The position numbers were made by a program, and so were the translations under genes. 13,665 bases of DNA from assembly GCA_001839685.1 (NCBI GenBank), contig MLAK01000037.1, forward strand, positions 1-13,665. Direction: 5' to 3'. Positions within the stretch are counted from its first letter, which is position 1. Each line of letters begins with the position of its first letter. The DNA comes from Tritrichomonas foetus. Lineage: Eukaryota; Parabasalia; Tritrichomonadida; Tritrichomonadidae. The notes beneath the pieces were generated by a model that had not been told where the DNA came from, made no database searches, and saw only the letters and a list, made by a program, of their open reading frames with translations. Of this stretch, positions 1 through 8,423 are shown piece after piece.

Positions 1-377
1 ATGAATAGAATAATTTTTTCATTCGTTGGTTTCATTTCTGGATATTTATAGGGAGAGGTTATGACTCAAACATAATATATCTCGCTTCTTTTTTCATAAA
101 TCAAAATTGAAATTTCATTCAAATAAAAATCATTTTGATACACTATATGGTCAATAATTGATTTTATATGAGCATTTATCCTATGAAAATAAAAATGGTT
201 TCCCATCAATTTACCAATATTCTATGTTAACTCATTTTACATTAACCAATATTCATCACTATCGGTAAACTTTTTATGTTACTATATGGTCCAACACACC
301 AATAACGTATTTTCTGTCTCTGAATTTTCAATTTATATTTGGCTATACATAAAGAATTTTCCTCAATTTTTTTTCTT
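1..377. other. AT-rich intergenic region, no gene recognised
   Basis: This stretch lies upstream of the coiled-coil gene. Only short, frequently interrupted reading frames are present, for example a 16-codon frame starting at base 1 and ending in TAG near base 49. It may be the edge of a neighbouring gene, but nothing supports a product. The in-frame ATG at 286 is discussed under the coiled-coil gene. Confidence 0.5.
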
Positions 378-385
378 TCACTTTC
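378..385 (+). promoter_or_regulatory. Trichomonad-type initiator (Inr) of the coiled-coil gene
   Basis: The sequence TCACTTTC fits the trichomonad initiator consensus (TCA followed by Y, then A/T). The presumed transcription start A is at 380, 14 bases before the ATG at 394. Trichomonad mRNAs are known for very short 5' leaders, so this position supports the ATG at 394 and argues against the upstream in-frame ATG at 286. The motif is seen; its function is inferred from the family rule. Confidence 0.6.
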
Positions 386-393
386 ATCTCTTT

Positions 394-1542
394 ATGCAGA
401 GTTTTAATGACGTTGTTCAAAAGTATTCCCATTTTCTAAAAGGGAATACCGATAGAAAACAAATGCTGAGATTAGGACAAAAACTTTTTGGTCCAAATTC
501 TGATGATTATGTTGAGAGGCCTTCTTTTAATCTTTTAAAATCTAAAGAATCTGAATTGTTTGTAGCTAAAGAAGAACAAAAGCCAACAATCAAAGCCCTC
601 CACCAAAAATCTGTCCATGTTCGAACTGAGGTTGTTCAAACTTTCACGCCAGACATGCTGGCAGAGGAAATAATGGTTCAGCAGGACAAAAATGGCCTTT
701 TGTTGGCCAGACGAAAAGCACTTGAAAAACAAAGAAATTCAATGAATGATCAATATGGGAAATTGATGGAGACATCAATTCAACAAAAAGTGACACTCAA
801 AATAAACATGCAGAACTTGAAAGCAGAATTGAATGAAGCACTTTCCCGATCAAGGCCTGCTTTTATGAAGAAAGAACAAACAAGCCGTGATTCAAGTCAA
901 ATTATGGCTGAATTGACCGATCTTAATGACCAAATATTTAAACGAATTCAAAGCTTCAAAATGGCAACTACGACAGATCCAACTTATTTCGAAAAAGCTG
1001 TGTTAGATAGATACAAACCGAAAATGGAGAAATTATTAGGTCAAATTTATCCGCATGCTGAGTATTTGCCGATAACTCAAGTTCATGAGAAATTTGCATC
1101 TGAAAGTGATAAAATTGAACATAAAATGAGAGATATTGAAACTGAACTGAAAAATGAACACGAACGAAATGAACAACTCCAAAATGAAGCAAAACAACTC
1201 GATGAACAAGTTAAAAAGCAACAAGAAGAAGTATATAAGTTAAAACGGAAAAATCGCCAATTAAGTAAAGAAATTCAAATTTTACAAGATGTTTCAAAGA
1301 AACCCCTTGAAGATGCCAGAAATAGATATATTAGTTTAATGAACGTTGATGTTGATGAGGATGGAATGCCGTCATCTGCAAGAGCAATGGTGTCAACAAG
1401 TGGAAATGAACAACAAGTAATAAAACGCTCACCATCTGCCAAGTTTTTGTCAACCAGAGACTCTGCAATTCCAAGAGTCAAACATGTTCAAGAGTATATT
1501 GATGAGCAGAAGAAGATTATTTTACATCTCCTACATAGTTAA
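394..1542 (+). CDS. Coiled-coil protein, function unknown
   Basis: This encodes 382 residues ending in TAA. The open frame extends back to an ATG at 286, but those 36 extra residues are Phe-rich and come from AT-rich leader-like DNA. The initiator at 378-385 marks 394 as the start. The protein is hydrophilic and predominantly helical. A mixed N-terminal part (about 1-90) precedes a first helical region (about 95-175). Long heptad-like Glu/Lys/Gln runs then occupy about 240-310. The tail is Ser/Arg-rich with phosphorylatable stretches such as KRSPSAKF, and a final short helix ends in HLLHS. There is no signal peptide or membrane segment. Such proteins are common cytoskeletal or basal-body components in flagellated protists, but I do not recognise the family and assign no function. 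It is convergent with the LRR gene, with 310 bases between the two stops. Confidence 0.85.
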   Translation: MQSFNDVVQKYSHFLKGNTDRKQMLRLGQKLFGPNSDDYVERPSFNLLKSKESELFVAKEEQKPTIKALHQKSVHVRTEVVQTFTPDMLAEEIMVQQDKNGLLLARRKALEKQRNSMNDQYGKLMETSIQQKVTLKINMQNLKAELNEALSRSRPAFMKKEQTSRDSSQIMAELTDLNDQIFKRIQSFKMATTTDPTYFEKAVLDRYKPKMEKLLGQIYPHAEYLPITQVHEKFASESDKIEHKMRDIETELKNEHERNEQLQNEAKQLDEQVKKQQEEVYKLKRKNRQLSKEIQILQDVSKKPLEDARNRYISLMNVDVDEDGMPSSARAMVSTSGNEQQVIKRSPSAKFLSTRDSAIPRVKHVQEYIDEQKKIILHLLHS

Positions 1543-1852
1543 CCTTTTGTGTTCGTTTATTGATAAAGGGAGTTCTTTTTGGATTAGAATAAATTGTTTA
1601 TTAGAATTATCCTCTGGCTAATGATAGATTTTATTATTTTACTAGTTTGTTAAAAACTTCTAGAGTTAATAAAAGACTCTGATTTTCTGGGAAACATATA
1701 TATAAATAAATAAATATAGGGGTAAAAATATTCACAAATAAATATTTACTATCTCAAATGCTAATAATAAAGGATTAAATGTATATGTTATTTTAAAACA
1801 ATAAATCATGCAAGAATAATTAACAATTAATTGAAAAATTCAGTTAAAAATA
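1543..1852. other. Convergent 3' intergenic spacer
   Basis: This is 310 bases of very AT-rich DNA between the stop codons of two convergent genes. A TAAA at 1564-1567 could serve as poly(A) signal for the + strand gene. A simple run of TATA/AAATA repeats lies at about 1696-1719. No coding potential was seen. Confidence 0.55.
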
Positions 1853-3679
1853 TTATAAATCTGCATCAAGTAGATCATCCTGTGAAGGACCACCGCCCAA
1901 ATTGGTTTGATAAACAATTTCCGATAAATTTTCATAATCACGGTCATTTTCAGGGTGGAAAAATCCTGAATTATTAACACAATTAGTAATTTCAATATTC
2001 TTAATCGCTTCAAGTTCTTGATCGATCGAATTTGAACGTTGAATACCAAATCCTTTCATATTCTTCGGTGTTGTTGGTTTTCTTATTTTTCCAATCTTGA
2101 GTGGCTTGATATTTCCTGGAACAGGTGGCCTTGGACCCCTTGTCAAATTGTCTGTACCCATTTTATCTGTACATGATTTTTCATTCACATTTTCAATTGA
2201 ATTTAGATTCTCTTTGGATCCATTTTTCTTTGAGATTTCAGAACCAGAAGAGAATGAATTATCTAATAAGAAATCATCTTTAGATGCTGATGATTCATCA
2301 CGTTGGGGAATTGGTGAAAGGGTCATCGCTTGGTTTTGGTTTTCATCCGTTTGGTCAAGTAAATTTCCATTAAAATTATCAAAATCATCTTGTTGGGAGT
2401 CTTTGTTTTCTAGTGTAAAAGTGTGTCTTATTCGAATGACTTCTTCCTCTTCTTCGTGAATGAAATAATTGTACTCAATGATTTTATCTTCATGATTTTG
2501 AGCACCTTCGATATTTTCATACATTTCTTCTTCTTCCTCTTGATTGTATTCATGATTGTGTTCATTTTGATCGAATTCAAATTGTTCTTCATCTATNTTT
2601 GATTGGGTATCATTTTCATTTTGATATATTTGATTTTGGTTGTTTTCATTCATTTTTAATTCGTCTGTAACCTGTTGACATGTGACTGATTGTTCATTAA
2701 TTGATGGTCTTGAGGTGGCCTCTTTCTTTTCATTTGTAGATTTTTCTTTAGAAGGCGTAACACCATCGCTTGATGATTGATTATTCACTTGATTAAAATT
2801 GGAAATTTCATTCTGATCAGTTGTTTGTTTTGGTGTGTTGAATTCACTGCTTGAAAGAGTCTCACTTCCACTTGATTGATTCTGGTTTATTTCTGGTTGA
2901 ATGTTTTCTTGTTGAGTGTTTTCTTGTTTTGGAGTTTGTGGTGGTGCTTCTTTTCTTGGTGATTTTTTGTTGAAAATTGGTGAGGGAGCTCCTTTTCGTG
3001 GTCTTATTTCTTTCTTTGGAGAAGTTTTCCTGCGACTTTCTTGTGGGGTAATATGATAATCAAGAATATCTCTGTTTTCTTTTGCTACTAAGCCTTTCAG
3101 TTCATTTATTCTTCTTCTCATTTCCAAAATATGTTCGTTGTTCTTCACAATTTGCTCGGTATTTTCTTTCATGTCTTCTGGAGCTGTGTCGACCAATATT
3201 GCTTGCTTAGAATTAGGTAGATGAACAACTAACGGATCAACTGTGTGAATTAAATAGCCTTGTGATAAATAAGGAAATGCGGTTTTCATAATTTTCAAGC
3301 ATTGCCTCCGTTTTGCAGAAGAAATCAACGTGCTGTTGATGTTTTTGGTGTTGAAATTGAGGGAAATCAAACACATCAGTTCAAATTCGGGCACTCGGTT
3401 GATTGGAGAGCTTTTAATTTCTAATCGTGAAAGCGCAGGTAAAAATCGACATCCTTTGAATGTGGTTATTCCCGTATGGTGGGCAATTAATGTATGCAAT
3501 TGTGGAAGCTCTGGAAGGCCTTCAAATGAAGTTAGAGGATTCCCAGATATATCCAAAATCTTCAAATTCGGCACGAATTGAACGGTTATTAATGATTGAA
3601 TATTTGCATTCTTCATTGTCCGAAATGGAATGACGTTTAGCTTGCTCTTTGGGATTTTCCTTTTGATGGTAGATTTCAT
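1853..3679 (-). CDS. Leucine-rich repeat protein with long charged low-complexity tail
   Basis: This encodes 608 residues ending in TAA. Residues about 25-110 form three or four leucine-rich repeats of the SDS22/LRR_9 style, with the signature NLKILDISGNPLTSFEGL near 39-56 and further repeats at 58-75 and 81-98. A cap-like basic helix follows. Residues about 167-205 look like a coiled coil. About 210-255 is a basic Lys/Arg/Pro region (repeated SPRKE/SPKKE), and 255-360 is Asn/Gln/Ser-rich. About 365-420 is strongly acidic, with two runs of five Glu. The C-terminus has a Pro/Lys/Arg patch (GPRPPVPGNIKPLKIGKIRK). Codon 361 contains the ambiguous base at 2597 (AAN), which can only be Lys or Asn, so the frame is safe. 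The architecture resembles LRR adaptor proteins of microtubule structures, but no specific family is recognisable. The start is supported by the initiator just upstream. Confidence 0.85.
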   Translation of the reverse strand: MKSTIKRKIPKSKLNVIPFRTMKNANIQSLITVQFVPNLKILDISGNPLTSFEGLPELPQLHTLIAHHTGITTFKGCRFLPALSRLEIKSSPINRVPEFELMCLISLNFNTKNINSTLISSAKRRQCLKIMKTAFPYLSQGYLIHTVDPLVVHLPNSKQAILVDTAPEDMKENTEQIVKNNEHILEMRRRINELKGLVAKENRDILDYHITPQESRRKTSPKKEIRPRKGAPSPIFNKKSPRKEAPPQTPKQENTQQENIQPEINQNQSSGSETLSSSEFNTPKQTTDQNEISNFNQVNNQSSSDGVTPSKEKSTNEKKEATSRPSINEQSVTCQQVTDELKMNENNQNQIYQNENDTQSXIDEEQFEFDQNEHNHEYNQEEEEEMYENIEGAQNHEDKIIEYNYFIHEEEEEVIRIRHTFTLENKDSQQDDFDNFNGNLLDQTDENQNQAMTLSPIPQRDESSASKDDFLLDNSFSSGSEISKKNGSKENLNSIENVNEKSCTDKMGTDNLTRGPRPPVPGNIKPLKIGKIRKPTTPKNMKGFGIQRSNSIDQELEAIKNIEITNCVNNSGFFHPENDRDYENLSEIVYQTNLGGGPSQDDLLDADL

Positions 3680-3680
3680 T

Positions 3681-3688
3681 TTTGATGA
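3681..3688 (-). promoter_or_regulatory. Trichomonad-type initiator of the LRR gene
   Basis: Read on the minus strand, TCATCAAA begins at 3688, with the presumed start A at 3686, seven bases before the ATG at 3679. It is almost identical to the initiator of the CARMIL-like gene near 12867, where TCATCAAA also runs directly into the ATG. Confidence 0.6.
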
Positions 3689-4320
3689 AAGACGTTTATT
3701 GTGATAATATGATAATAAATTGAGAAAAAGTCAATGAAAAAGTTTAAAAATTTTGGCGCAGTTTTGCTGGAAATTGTCAAAAATAGTCGACATTGAAAAA
3801 GTTGTATCTTTTTTTCCCACATAGTTCATTTATTTCTTTGAGAAGTGAATGCATGATCCAAGAAATAGTGAAGAATTTTTTCTTTATAATTATTATTCAA
3901 TATGGTCAATATTTCTTGATGATCAGTTTGAGATTATTTTTTTATTGATTGGGATCATCTTTTAAAAGTGAATTCATCAGGTTTGTATTAAAGTGAATTA
4001 GTTTCAATTCAATTATTAATTATTAAAATTGAAAAATGTTACAAAATTTTCATGAAAATTCAATTTCGAAGAAAAAAAAAATAAGATACAAAATTAATTG
4101 ACCATTATTCTATACATAAGTGGCATGTTGTCCAAAATTAAACTTAGATAGAGATTTGATGATTTCAAAAATTTAGAGAGGCATCAAAAATTGGGATAAA
4201 TTTTAAATCAATTGACTGAAAATGACCAATTATAAAGACATAAATATTTCGTACATTTAAACTCCCGATTTTAGACGAGTTTTTGTTGGACGAAATTATT
4301 AGTGGCTAAAAAAGGAAGAC
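3689..4320. other. AT-rich intergenic DNA, no gene seen
   Basis: About 630 bases upstream of the minus-strand LRR gene hold homopolymer A and T runs and stops in all frames. No initiator with a following open frame was found. It presumably contains the upstream promoter region of the LRR gene, but no specific element could be named. Confidence 0.45.
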
Positions 4321-4470
4321 ATGTCATTTCATCAGCTTTCTGATGAATTGTTGTCATGTTTGTTCTGTCAAATAATATTAGAATGAAATAGTTTTACGAA
4401 GCTTGATGGGTTATTTAATAAAAAACAAATTGAGAGAAATCACCCAATAATTCTATCAAATCACCATTAA
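4321..4470 (+). pseudogene. Possible gene relic: coding-like frame with one in-frame TGA
   Basis: From ATG 4321 one frame reads 21 residues beginning MSFHQLSDELLSCLF, then a TGA at 4384-4386. The same frame continues for 27 more residues with ordinary amino-acid composition (for example SFTKLDGLFNKKQIERNHP) to a TAA at 4468-4470. Local composition is less AT-skewed than the surroundings. No initiator lies just upstream of the ATG, unlike at the five clear genes. It could be the 5' remnant of a decayed gene whose later parts are at 5075-5682, or chance. The family is not recognised; the LSDELLSCLF stretch is only faintly F-box-like. Confidence 0.3.
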
Positions 4471-5074
4471 TTCATTTATCATTTCATATTTTTGTTTATG
4501 CTTTATATTATGAAAAACAGGATAAAAATTCATAAATTAGATATAACTGGCAATAATTTATTTTATAGTAATCAATAAATAATATTATGACCATTATAAC
4601 TATTTATGTTTCGCGAAATTAGTATTTTAAAGAATAATCAACACCAATGACGAATTGAATGCTAATATTATTTCACCAATATATCCGATTTATCCTGAGA
4701 TGCAAAGGTGATTTTCTAAAATCAATATAAAAACCATATTTCAGTTATTATTTTATCTTTAGTAAAATATATAATATTGAGTATACCTACTAAGAGCTTT
4801 GTTTATGAACCAGATAAAAATCATCTCATCATAATGATATGGCCAGATATGTTTTAAAAAAGGAATTAATAAATTATTAAATTTTCAATTTATTCAAAAT
4901 TGATATAAAATAAAGAAAATTTACAGAGAGATTCATCATAAAAAAAAATAATCATCATCAAATAAGATGTATACAAACCAAATAGTCTTAACGTACGAAA
5001 TCACTAAAATGATCCTTATCATCAGTATTACTTAATACCATCAGTCAAAAATCAAAACCCAAATANCTAAAAGA
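4471..5074. other. AT-rich region with scattered coding-like fragments
   Basis: Most of this stretch is AT-rich with stops in every frame. A short coding-like patch at about 4645-4715 reads differently in two frames (one containing SPIYPIYPEMQR) and might be more of the same relic. An ambiguous base lies at 5066. Nothing here can be called a gene. Confidence 0.35.
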
Positions 5075-5682
5075 ATGACGAAAATTTCCCTTATCGCAAA
5101 CTTCGCAAATGGCCGAATTCAAAAATATTTCGAAAATGATTCTGAAGAAGCTATTGTTTCAGTTTTCGGGTGAACAGCTTTCAGTCAATTGTTAAATCTA
5201 TTTTTTATAGTTATGAGCCATATTTATTCATAGTTTTGAAATTTTGCAACAATTAAACCGAAAAAAGAGCGATTTTGGAGAAAGCATAAAAAAAAATTGT
5301 GAGAAGCTTTTTTTCCAAGAATCACAAAGATTGTAATACTGCTTCCCATAATTCTATTTACACTTCTTCTATCGATTTTTAATTAAAAATCGCGAAAATT
5401 TTGATAGTTTTAACTCAGTGATGGTGAATTAATTCAATTTCCATTTGACAAATATGAATGTATTGAAATCTTTTCTGTCATAAAATTTTAGTATATGAAG
5501 AAAATAGACTGGCAGTCCTCAACAGCACATTCTCAAGCAGGGATACAGATACAACGATTGAAAGACCAAATCAAGAAAAATGGAATCCAATATGTTTTTT
5601 TCCAGACTCGATGCCAAGTGAATTTTCTGATGACTCGCCATTTAGATGGCAAAACATTCGTAATCTTCTCATTGATGCCTAA
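5075..5682 (+). pseudogene. Probable decayed protein-coding gene, frame-shifted remnants
   Basis: Several adjacent segments on the + strand read as normal-looking protein, but in different frames, each ended by a stop. Examples: 5075-5173 begins MTKISLIANFANGRIQKYF. 5109-5195 overlaps it in another frame and begins MAEFKNISKMILKKL. 5414-5491 contains DGELIQFPFDKYECIEIF. 5467-5682 contains ERPNQEKWNPICFFPDSMP and RWQNIRNLLIDA before TAA. The last two segments would join naturally after a one-step frame change near 5490. GC content is higher than in the flanks. This pattern fits an accumulating-indel pseudogene with its 3' end at 5682. The protein family is not recognised. A longer open frame, 5495-5755, runs on into Phe/Leu-rich sequence and is probably a shadow. 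Confidence 0.42.
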
Positions 5683-6140
5683 ATTTTTTTTATTTATATC
5701 AAAATTATTAATATTTTTTTTATACTTCATTTTTGTATTTTGGAAAACATTATAATTTTCGATGGAGGGTCATATGATAATAAAAAGCACGATTTATGAT
5801 AATAAATAATCAAGATATTAATGCTATAAAATCACTTTTTATCTCAATAATTCTCAGAAATTTCTGTGGGGTTTATTTTTTTCTCACAATTTTTTTTTGG
5901 ATTTGGTTTTCTCTGTATCTTGATTTTTAAATTATAATATTTATATATTATTAATAGGATTACAATTAAATAATATTTAGATGACAATAATATCAACAAT
6001 TATTCATTTAGATCTCTCAATAGTCTTCTACATCTAGATCTAGTTAGTTTGTATACATCTATCAAATATCAGAAAAAATTCTTGATAATATTCACAAATC
6101 CTCACAAAATATTTACGTAAATTCACAATATAAAAAAGCT
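5683..6140. other. AT-rich upstream region of the WD40 gene
   Basis: This is about 460 bases dominated by A and T runs, with stops in all frames. It probably contains the promoter of the WD40 gene, but apart from the initiator at 6145-6152 no element is identifiable by eye. Confidence 0.45.
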
Positions 6141-6144
6141 TCTT

Positions 6145-6152
6145 TCATTTCA
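6145..6152 (+). promoter_or_regulatory. Trichomonad-type initiator of the WD40 gene
   Basis: TCATTTCA fits the trichomonad initiator consensus well. The presumed start A is at 6147, nine bases before the ATG at 6156. This spacing is typical of the very short leaders of these organisms and supports both the start codon and the view that the gene was recently functional. Confidence 0.65.
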
Positions 6153-6155
6153 AAA

Positions 6156-7117
6156 ATGACCACGTTTAGGATCAACGACAGTCAAACTCAGTGGACAGCT
6201 GAACATCAGAAATCAGATATTGGATCACTCCGATTCTCGCCCGATGGAAAGTTTCTGGCAATCACTTGTTTTAACGGACATGCATTTGTTCGCAATGCTT
6301 CACGAAGTCGAATTGTAGCTAGTTTTAACGTACAATCAGATGGTTCTCCACTTTTAGCAGTTCGCTGGCATCCCAAAAACCAAGATCAGTTGATTTTTTC
6401 ATCCGCCAAAGGATTAATTTCGTCTTGGTCAATTTCACAAAATAAAGAGCTTTGGTCACTTTCTGAGAACGACAATACGGTTAATTCACTTGACATTTCG
6501 CCATCAGGTGCCACATTTGCAACAGTTGGATCGGATTCAAAAGTGAGAGTTTACGATACAGAAACGCATAAGCTCAGCGCACATATGGCAACTCAGAATT
6601 ACATGCAGGGGTTAGTGACGGGCCATACAAACAGAGTATTTGCATCACTTTATTTAGACGAGTCAACCGTCGCAACTGGCGGTTGGGATAATACTGTCAT
6701 CGTCTGGGACACAAGATCAGGATCAGTTGTGAGGTCAATTTTTGGTCCTGGTCTCTGTGGAAATGCTAGTGTGTTGTAAACAAAGGAAAAACACTTGTCA
6801 CAGGAAGCTGGCGTGATGAGGATCAGCTTCAATTTTTCGACCTCGGTTCTGGAAATCTTCAGAAATCAATCACAGTTGGAACAGCACCAAACACTATGAA
6901 CATTTATGCTGTTGCTGCAACACCAAACGAAAGATTTGTGGCGTGCGGTGGAAGCAAAACAAACCGAATGTCTTTCTTCCGTGTTTCTGATTACGCGCAC
7001 GTGGCGCAGGGAGATACCCAAAAGTCTGAAATTCGAGACATTCACTTCAGCAACAGACAATTCGCTTTCGGACTCGCTAACTCAACTGTTCACGTCGACT
7101 CATACTCAATGATGTAA
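6156..7117 (+). CDS. WD40 repeat protein (seven-bladed propeller) with an apparent frameshift
   Basis: The first frame (6156-6779) gives 207 residues with four WD repeats. Signatures include LRFSPDGKFLAITCFNG, SLDISPSGATFATVGSDSK and VATGGWDNTVIVWDTRSG. It stops at TAA 6777-6779. The remaining three blades follow at once in another frame, from about 6773 to TAA 7115-7117 (GKTLVTGSWRDEDQLQFFDL, then AVAATPNERFVACGGSKTNR, then the last blade ending HVDSYSMM). Ignoring two bases of the GTGTG run at 6769-6773 gives one 319-residue protein, the right size for a complete seven-bladed propeller with almost nothing outside it. WD40 propellers are protein-interaction platforms; the partner is unknown. 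The break may be an assembly or sequencing error, a polymorphic dinucleotide expansion, or real inactivation. A 35-base intron (6769-6803) would also restore the frame but would delete the conserved strand containing LVTG. The gene is convergent with the next one. Confidence 0.8.
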
Positions 7118-7166
7118 ACTAAATAGTGTATTTTTGTTTTTGTTGTTTTGTTGTTTTTGTTTTGTG

Positions 7167-7172
7167 AATAAA
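7167..7172 (+). terminator. Poly(A) signal of the WD40 gene
   Basis: AATAAA lies 50 bases past the stop codon, after a GT/T-rich stretch. A TAAA that overlaps the stop codon (7115-7118) is an alternative, because trichomonad stop codons often form part of a TAAA poly(A) signal. Confidence 0.5.
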
Positions 7173-7223
7173 AGTTGAAATGTTCATCAAACAAATAAAC
7201 AAAAAGTATTTTTTAAAACAAGT

Positions 7224-7229
7224 TTTATT
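7224..7229 (-). terminator. Poly(A) signal of the minus-strand helical-protein gene
   Basis: On the minus strand AATAAA lies 19 bases beyond the stop at 7248-7250. It is only 51 bases from the opposing AATAAA at 7167-7172, so the two convergent transcripts probably end within, or slightly overlap, the same short spacer. Confidence 0.55.
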
Positions 7230-7247
7230 GTCAATTACAAAATTTCC

Positions 7248-8131
7248 TTAGAGCTCTTCTTTGTTTCCAAATGCAGAATTTACCGAGTTCAAAAATCCTT
7301 CCTTGAGATAGTTCACTGCTTTTTTGAAACCATACTTGATTCCCATTGCTCCAACTTTGACTTTTGCTGCTCTTAATTCTTTAATCAATTTTTTCTCTTC
7401 TTTTCTTTCAATTTGTTTGAGAGTGAGTTCATTTTGATCATTTTTATTCTTTTTTAATGATTTTTTCAATTTTTCTATTTTTTCTTGATGCTCTTTCCTC
7501 TTCTCAGTTGGAACTGTTTTTATTTCAAGCTTTAACTTTCTGATCGCCTTTTTGTCTTCAGGAACTAGATCAACTAGTTGTTCTGATAATTTCTCATAAT
7601 CTTCAATTAATTGTCTTCTCTTTTGCTCATCACGTGTCTTATCTAACAATTCTTTAATTGCCCTTATTTCGCCTTTAATTCTGGCCACTTCAGGTAGCTT
7701 CAACTGCTTTTCGAATCTTTTGAGTTCAACTGCCATATTATACGCGTTTTTAATGACTATTCCGACATTGGCATATGTTGGATTTCCTGGGAAAAAAGTA
7801 GACTCTTTTTCTGTTGATCCGGCCAAATAAACGACGGTTAACGGTTTCTTCTTTCGATTTTTGTGTTTTGGATTTTCGGATTTATAAACCAAGCCGAATT
7901 CCGTTTTTATGGTTGGAATCAATTCTGTGATATTTTCTAGCATTAGTTTGAAAGCCTCAACGCACCTGTTGTTTTTCTTTTCTTTTCTTTTTCGGAAGAA
8001 ATATTAAAAAGATGGAGGGTAACAAAGAGGTGATTTTTGTGTAATGCGTCGCGGTGATCTCTATAGTCGGCTTCGGTGTATTCGGGGATGTTCAAGTCTG
8101 CTTGGCAGGCCAGGAACAACATAAAAATCAT
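7248..8131 (-). CDS. Lys/Glu-rich helical protein with hydrophobic N-terminus, probably spliced
   Basis: Two minus-strand frames abut here. Frame one begins at ATG 8131 (MIFMLFLACQADLNIPEYTE), has an initiator seven bases upstream, and runs to a TAA at 7943-7945. Frame two runs to TAA at 7248-7250, and its first ATG (7943) has no good initiator. Removing a candidate intron at 7937-7965 joins them into 284 residues: exon 1 is 8131-7966, exon 2 is 7936-7248, and the junction codon GAA is formed across the splice. The product has a short hydrophobic N-terminus of about 11 residues, possibly a weak signal peptide. A mixed domain follows at about 12-135, including PLTVVYLAGSTEK. A long, strongly charged helical or coiled-coil region covers about 140-255, and the C-terminus is amphipathic (GIKYGFKKAVNYLKEGF). 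A one-base error in the nearby A-rich run is the alternative to an intron. The family is not recognised. Confidence 0.7.
7937..7965 (-). other. Candidate 29-base spliceosomal intron
   Basis: On the minus strand the interval starts with GTGCGT, directly after exon sequence ending CAG. It contains ACTAAT eleven bases from its end and finishes in TAG. Described trichomonad introns share a GTRYGT-like 5' site and a combined branch and 3' element starting ACTAAC very close to the AG. Its length is not a multiple of three, and its removal restores a single frame from the initiator-supported ATG 8131 to the stop at 7248. A second acceptor, CACAG twelve bases further on (intron 7925-7965, 41 bases), would keep the same frame. 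Confidence 0.55.
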
Positions 8132-8132
8132 T

Positions 8133-8140
8133 TGGTATGA
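8133..8140 (-). promoter_or_regulatory. Trichomonad-type initiator supporting the start at 8131
   Basis: Read on the minus strand from 8140, TCATACCA fits the initiator consensus. The presumed start A is at 8138, seven bases before the ATG at 8131. This places the true gene start in the first, short reading frame rather than at the ATG at 7943. Confidence 0.6.
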
Positions 8141-8390
8141 ATTTTACCTTATTGAATTTTCACTTTACATATGTATAAAGTATTCAAGCTGGTATTCAAA
8201 AAGTTTGTAATTCATCGATGAATAACTGTATTAAAAAAGTTGCCAATTTCTGACACACAATCCAAAACAAGATATCAAAATGAAGAGATCAGAAGTGATG
8301 AATATACATAACATCATAAACTGCGAGATCACATGAATTTTTTGTGTCCGAAGAAATTTCTTGTATCTTCGACAAATAAATTTATGTGAT

Positions 8391-8423
<33 letters not shown>

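Noticed and set aside
286..393. Upstream in-frame ATG that would add 36 residues to the coiled-coil protein.
   Set aside because: The extension is Phe-rich, comes from AT-rich leader-like DNA, and contains the initiator itself; the ATG at 394 is the first one downstream of the presumed transcription start.
2097..2459. A 120-codon + strand open frame opposite the LRR gene.
   Set aside because: It lies antisense to low-complexity coding sequence of the LRR gene, has a Ser/Phe-rich composition typical of the complement of acidic and Lys-rich codons, and has no initiator.
4384..4386. TGA read as a sense codon, on the basis of the in-frame TGA in the relic at 4321-4470.
   Set aside because: No clear gene in the window contains an in-frame TGA or TAG, trichomonads use the standard code, and other frame breaks lie nearby, so decay is simpler.
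5495..5755. An 86-codon open frame on the + strand with a hydrophobic C-terminus.
   Set aside because: The overlapping frame 5467-5682 has a more protein-like composition, and the hydrophobic end of the 86-codon frame is just translated AT-rich DNA after the probable stop at 5680-5682.
6769..6803. A 35-base intron (GTGTGT...CACAG) as the cause of the WD40 frame change.
   Set aside because: It restores the frame, but it removes the conserved strand with LVTG in the fifth blade and has no ACTAAC-like branch element, so a two-base indel is the better explanation. It was not excluded.
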